Program-made: the position numbers and the translations under genes
Notes under the pieces: generated by a model
The model's input: only the letters and a program-made list of their open reading frames with translations
Told to the model about the DNA's origin: nothing
Databases searched by the model: none
In this document: positions 62,191 to 64,000 of the stretch, piece after piece
Layout: the number at the start of each line of letters is the position of its first letter
How positions within the stretch are numbered: position 1 is the first letter of the stretch
DNA from: Pseudomonas sessilinigenes
Lineage (GTDB): Bacteria; Pseudomonadota; Gammaproteobacteria; Pseudomonadales; Pseudomonadaceae
Assembly: GCF_003850565.1 (NCBI RefSeq)
Contig: NZ_CP027706.1
Span: 6,647,001 to 6,711,000 of the forward strand
Reading direction: 5' to 3'
Length of the DNA stretch: 64,000 nucleotides

Positions 62191-63141
62191 ATGAATCCCA
62201 ATACCCTGACTGAACAACTGGGGCTGTTTATCGATGTGCTGGAGGCAGGCAGCTTTTCTGCCGCCTCACGCCGCCACCCCCTGACACCTTCGGCCGTGGC
62301 CCGACGTATCGACAGCCTGGAGAAGGCCGTGGGTACCACCCTGTTCATGCGCACCACCCATGCGGTAGTCGCCACCGCGGCCGGCCTGGCATTCGCCGAA
62401 CGGGCTCGACGGATCGTCGCCGAACTGCAACTGGCACGGGCCGAAGCCGTTTCCTTGAGCCATGCCCCGGAAGGCCTGATCCGCATCGACGCCCCGGCCG
62501 CCTTCGGACGACGCCACTTGGCTCCCGCCATTGCCGACTTCCTGATGCTCTACCCAGGCCTGGACGTGCAATTGCACCTGATCGACAGCTTCATCGACAT
62601 GCAGGGCGCACACCTGGGCAAGGTGGACCTGGTCCTGCGGGCGGGACAACAGGTGGATACACGCATGGTCGCCACGACCTTGGCCAGCATCGTGCGCATT
62701 GCCTGCGCCAGCCCGGCCTACCTGAAGAACCGTGGCACTCCCCGGCATCCATCCGAGCTCGATCAGCACGACGGGCTCGACTGGGATGGCCTTGCCCCAC
62801 TGTTTGCCTGGCGCTTCGAACTCGACGGCCAGTTGCAGAGCCATCGTCCCCAGCGCATCCGCTTTAGTGCCAACAATGCCGAAGCCTTGCTGTCCGGGGC
62901 CTTGGCCGGGCTAGGTATCGCCCACTTGCCCACCTGGCTGGCGAGCGAATACCTGTTGCGCGGGGAGTTGGTACCGTTGTTCTGCGAAGGTGGCCTGCCA
63001 AAGCCAGAAACCGCTGGTATCTACGCCTTGCGCATGGAGCAGCACCCCAATGCTCGCAGCCGGCTATTGCTGGAGTACCTCAAGAGCCGATTCAGCCCGG
63101 TACCGCCCTGGGACCTGGCATTGCAGAGCAGCATGGGCTGA
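62191..63141 (+). CDS. LysR-family transcriptional regulator
   Basis: A 316-residue LysR regulator (residues 8-66 form the winged HTH: LFIDVLEAGSFSAASRRHPL, SAVARRIDSLEKAVGTTLF), with an effector domain of the D-galactarate/phenol-like subgroup (IRIDAPAAFGRRHLAPAI). It is divergent from the TSUP gene with 106 bases between the coding starts, so it probably controls that permease. Effector unknown. Confidence 0.93.
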   Translation: MNPNTLTEQLGLFIDVLEAGSFSAASRRHPLTPSAVARRIDSLEKAVGTTLFMRTTHAVVATAAGLAFAERARRIVAELQLARAEAVSLSHAPEGLIRIDAPAAFGRRHLAPAIADFLMLYPGLDVQLHLIDSFIDMQGAHLGKVDLVLRAGQQVDTRMVATTLASIVRIACASPAYLKNRGTPRHPSELDQHDGLDWDGLAPLFAWRFELDGQLQSHRPQRIRFSANNAEALLSGALAGLGIAHLPTWLASEYLLRGELVPLFCEGGLPKPETAGIYALRMEQHPNARSRLLLEYLKSRFSPVPPWDLALQSSMG

Positions 63142-63215
63142 GCTTCGGCATAATTACCTGGCGCATTAAAGGCTTGCCCGCTAGATTCAAGATCATTAAC
63201 GATCAAGGCTCCAAC

Positions 63216-63677
63216 ATGACCACTGAACACACCGCCCTGCCGCCCTGCGAGCAACTGTTGCTGGATAACCAGTTGTGCTTTGCCCTGCACTCCACTTCGC
63301 TGCTGATGACCAAGGTCTATAAACCTTTGCTGCAGCAATTGGGCCTGACCTATCCGCAATACCTGGCGATGTTGGTGCTGTGGGAGCGGGATGGGCTGAC
63401 CGTCGGCGAAATCAGCCAGCGCCTGCTGACTGACCCCGGGTCCCTGACCCCTTTGCTCAAGCGCCTGGAGACCGAGGGATTGCTCAGCCGTACCCGCAGC
63501 CGTGAAGACGAACGGGTGGTGATCGTCGAACTGACCGAGCAAGGCCGCGAGCTGCAGGCCAAGGCCCGGGATATTCCCCAGTGCATCCTGGGTGCCAGTG
63601 GCAGGACAGTGGAACAACTGCGCCACCTGCAGGCAGAACTGCAGATTCTACGCAGCCACCTGCAAGACAGCCTGTAA
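63216..63677 (+). CDS. ohrR: OhrR, organic peroxide-sensing MarR-family repressor
   Basis: A 153-residue repressor. LLLDNQLCFALHSTSLLMTK puts Cys21 at the peroxide-sensing position; a further Cys (CILGASGR) near residue 128 suggests a two-Cys mechanism. The winged helix covers [36 protein letters not shown] and SREDERVVIVELT. In Pseudomonas, OhrR represses the next gene ohr and itself and is released by organic hydroperoxides. An intrinsic terminator (63735-63756) separates it from ohr, so the two are transcribed from separate promoters. Confidence 0.95.
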   Translation: MTTEHTALPPCEQLLLDNQLCFALHSTSLLMTKVYKPLLQQLGLTYPQYLAMLVLWERDGLTVGEISQRLLTDPGSLTPLLKRLETEGLLSRTRSREDERVVIVELTEQGRELQAKARDIPQCILGASGRTVEQLRHLQAELQILRSHLQDSL

Positions 63678-63734
63678 GGCACGGGCAGCCACCCGAGCTG
63701 CCTCAAAAAATATCTCATTAAAAATCAATAGATT

Positions 63735-63756
63735 AGACCTCTATAGAGGTCTTTTT
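63735..63756 (+). terminator. Terminator of ohrR
   Basis: AGACCT-CTATAG-AGGTCT is a perfect palindrome (the outer 7-bp stem closes on TATA) followed by TTTTT, 58 bases after the ohrR stop. Confidence 0.9.
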
Positions 63757-63807
63757 GCGTTTGCGTTGGAAAATTTATCTTGCGCACAAAATATTTGAGC
63801 GATAAAT

Positions 63808-63843
63808 TAATTTCGAAATTACTTAACGCGCAAATAATTTGCG
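63808..63843 (+). promoter_or_regulatory. Candidate OhrR operators upstream of ohr
   Basis: Two perfect palindromes, TAATTTCGAAATTA (63808-63821) and CGCAAAT-A-ATTTGCG (63829-63843), lie 23-58 bases upstream of the ohr ATG, in a very AT-rich stretch. A looser third one (CAAAATATTTG) lies near 63787. Two OhrR sites at the ohr promoter are known in P. aeruginosa, so these are likely its counterparts. Confidence 0.7.
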
Positions 63844-63865
63844 AGCAACCGAAGAGGCTGAACCC

Positions 63866-64000
63866 ATGCAAACTCTCTATACCGCTGTTGCAACCGCTAC
63901 CGGTGGCCGTGATGGCCGCGCCGTTTCCAGCGACAACATTCTTGACGTCAAGCTGGCCACTCCCAAGGAGCTGGGTGGCGCAGGTGGCCAGGCCACCAAC
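63866..64000 (+). CDS. ohr: Ohr, organic hydroperoxide resistance thiol peroxidase, partial
   Basis: The first 45 residues (MQTLYTAVATATGGRDGRAV, then SSDNILDVKLATPKELGG) match the N-terminus of Ohr, a ~142-residue OsmC-family enzyme that reduces organic hydroperoxides with lipoyl-dependent recycling. GAAGAGG precedes ATG. The two catalytic Cys lie beyond the window edge. Confidence 0.93.
   Translation, partial: MQTLYTAVATATGGRDGRAVSSDNILDVKLATPKELGGAGGQATN

Overview
The window is a GC-rich, gene-dense chromosomal segment of a Pseudomonas, most likely of the P. fluorescens group (P. protegens / P. chlororaphis-like). This placement is inferred from three things: a Psl-type exopolysaccharide operon; a block running from sagS and ospR through gpx, msrB, alaA, htpX, tpm, a deaD helicase, a class II DAHP synthase and ohrR-ohr, which follows the order I recall from the PA2824-PA2850 region of P. 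aeruginosa PAO1; and REP-type repeats. No species-level comparison could be run.

Layout. (1) 1-487: 5' part of a YegS-type lipid kinase, cut by the window edge. (2) 911-16432: one long psl operon (pslA, B, D, E, F, G, H, I, J, an extra hexapeptide acetyltransferase, pslK, pslC, and a possible small membrane protein). It should make, polymerise, export and trim the Psl polysaccharide. (3) 16479-20894: moaB-moeA (molybdenum cofactor), a small lipoprotein, a pseudouridine synthase, a LexA-boxed two-gene unit (a protease-dead UmuD-like protein plus an unknown protein) and a glutaredoxin-like protein. (4) 20970-30638: two membrane acyltransferases, a Kef-type antiporter, an ammonium transporter, an ElaB/YqjE-type envelope trio, an EAL phosphodiesterase and a dGTPase. 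(5) 30677-43919: an unusually AT-rich 0.7-kb gap, then a two-partner secretion pair of ExlBA/HlpBA type, a BvgA-like response regulator, a hybrid kinase with almost no sensor region, and a large Cache-HAMP-GAF-HD-GYP protein. (6) 43924-53598: redox and stress genes (msrC, ospR-gpx, msrB), the biofilm switch kinase SagS, AlaA, HtpX, Tpm and a LigB-type dioxygenase. (7) 53677-64000: DeaD helicase with a long leader, enoyl-CoA hydratase, spermidine-synthase-like protein, DAHP synthase, YcaQ, a DUF1127 protein, two LysR regulators around a TSUP permease, and ohrR-ohr (ohr cut by the window edge).

Common themes are surface life and oxidative stress. Psl matrix, a secreted TpsA protein, SagS, and EAL and HD-GYP proteins all bear on attachment and c-di-GMP. 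Two thiol-based MarR regulators (OspR, OhrR), each next to palindromic sites, control peroxide-detoxifying genes. The most promising unexplained items are the LexA-controlled dead UmuD-like operon, the TpsBA + BvgA-like + sensor-poor kinase neighbourhood, a terminator-like hairpin in the msrB leader, triple 11-bp repeats upstream of htpX, and a 10-bp inverted repeat upstream of pslA. I saw no tRNA, rRNA, CRISPR array, insertion sequence or prophage.
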